A stretch of 51,891 bases of DNA from Mariprofundaceae bacterium (lineage in GTDB: Bacteria > Pseudomonadota > Zetaproteobacteria > Mariprofundales > Mariprofundaceae). Positions 51,455 to 51,891 of the stretch are shown one piece after another. The DNA is taken from positions 1 through 51,891 of the forward strand of contig JAUZRG010000157.1 of assembly GCA_030950585.1 (NCBI GenBank), read 5' to 3'. The stretch's first letter is position 1. The number at the start of each line of letters is the position of its first letter. Under the pieces are notes generated by a model. The model was not told where the DNA came from. It saw only the letters and a program-made list of their open reading frames with translations, and searched no databases. The translations under genes and the position numbers were made by a program.

Positions 51455-51468
51455 AGATCCTTTTTTTG

Positions 51469-51504
51469 TCCCTTCGCCCTCAGGGAGAAGGTTAGGATGA
51501 GGGG
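51469..51504 (+). repeat. REP-like intergenic palindromic repeat
   Basis: CCTTCGCCCT (51471-51480) and AGGGAGAAGG (51482-51491) form a near-perfect palindrome with one mismatch, followed by TTAGGATGAGGGG. This matches the widespread REP-type intergenic sequence family built on CCCTCTCCC...GAGGG units. It lies just after hflD. Confidence 0.7.
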
Positions 51505-51597
51505 ATGAAAATCAATCTGGTTTCATTTAAAAAATCGGTACTGGGCTTCAGCGATTCCCAGTATTCTCGACAGGGTCATTTTTGTTAGAGTGTGGCC

Positions 51598-51891
51598 ATG
51601 TCATCTTCCCAACAAGTAAGTTGCCCATACTGCTTAGGCTCCAAGCTTAAAACACACAAAGTTTATCGTACTACACACAATGGGTATTCGCCATCTTTAT
51701 AAGTGCGTAAGCTGCAAAAGCATCTTCTCCGAAACAAGGGATACTCCGATAGCGCAGCTGAACAGCCCATTGAGCAAGGTTGCAGGTGTTATTCGTGTAC
51801 GGAAGTGAGGGTTTGGGTTTGCGAGCCACAGGGCGTATTTTTGGTATCCATAAAGGAACAGTGTCAATATGGGAAACGAAGTTTTCTAAAC
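51598..51891 (+). pseudogene. decayed IS transposase N-terminus (zinc ribbon plus HTH), at window edge
   Basis: Conceptual translation across three frames gives SCPYCLGSKLKTHKVYR, then GIRHLYKCVSCKSIFSETRDTP, then GLGLRATGRIFGIHKGTVSIW. This is the InsA-like pattern of two CxxC pairs followed by an RATAR(I/V)FG helix-turn-helix as in IS1-type elements. Frame breaks lie near the GGG at 51682 and near 51798-51805. It is therefore inactive unless the missing part restores it. The element's left end is not resolved; a TACTGGG...CCCAGTA inverted repeat lies at 51539-51563. Confidence 0.75.

Noticed and set aside
1-51891. CRISPR arrays and prophage modules
   Set aside because: No spaced direct repeats or phage structural genes were seen; the only tandem array is the coding NPCAA repeat.

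Overview
The window is a chromosomal segment of a moderately AT-rich proteobacterium. The thrS-infC-rpmI-rplT-pheS-pheT order together with priA, mutS, glnD, purT, apaG, rnhB and hflD points to the gamma/zeta side of the phylum. A sulfide-oxidation operon, several c-type or copper redox proteins and redundant hybrid sensor kinases suggest a free-living, redox-gradient (possibly sulfur- or iron-oxidising) aquatic bacterium. The species cannot be fixed from sequence reading alone.

Layout. 1-1829 (minus): dTDP-rhamnose genes rmlA-rmlC-rmlD, the last cut by the window edge. 2050-4122: priA, whose N-terminus seems to begin upstream at a non-AUG codon. 4149-4901: two minus-strand genes of unknown function, one a lipoprotein. 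5069-11661: tRNA-Val(GAC) and the translation block thrS, infC (AUC start), rpmI, rplT, then after a strong hairpin pheS-pheT; rnhB follows. 12349-18674: two paralogous hybrid histidine kinases flanking a cupredoxin and a truncated di-haem peroxidase. 18737-24800: overlapping mutS-glnD-patatin genes. 24894-29511: a tightly overlapped set of FMN glutamate-synthase-like protein, aldehyde dehydrogenase and acetolactate-synthase-like TPP enzyme.

29512-34850 is a defence island: a cytosine-5 methyltransferase and putative endonuclease, facing an ATPase plus DUF4435/TOPRIM pair that resembles PARIS (AriA/AriB), with the ribosome-rescue hydrolase gene arfB as third gene of that operon. Just beyond the island lies a decayed copy of the 3' end of the TPP-enzyme gene that borders its other side, so the island is bracketed by a duplicated gene end.

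35032-43190: a c-type cytochrome with 13 NPCA(A/G) repeats; a PII-like/HupE-like/periplasmic-protein operon; a Cys-rich small protein; a VTT membrane domain fused to a flavin disulfide oxidoreductase; a lipoprotein; purT-apaG. 43299-44201 is a hybrid-kinase remnant that has lost its sensor and HisKA parts.

44339-49066 is a sulfide-oxidation operon: a BigR/SqrR-like ArsR repressor with both persulfide-sensing cysteines and a 28-bp palindromic operator over its promoter, a rhodanese-membrane protein, an ETHE1-like persulfide dioxygenase, a lipoprotein rhodanese, an SQOR-type sulfide:quinone oxidoreductase, a TauE-like exporter and a TPMT-family thiol methyltransferase. Together they would oxidise sulfide to persulfide, sulfite and thiosulfate, export the product and possibly methylate leftover thiol.

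49068-51891: a DUF1456 gene, a Holliday-resolvase-like membrane-anchored nuclease, a lemA gene split by a frame change, hflD, a REP-like repeat and a decayed IS transposase at the right edge.
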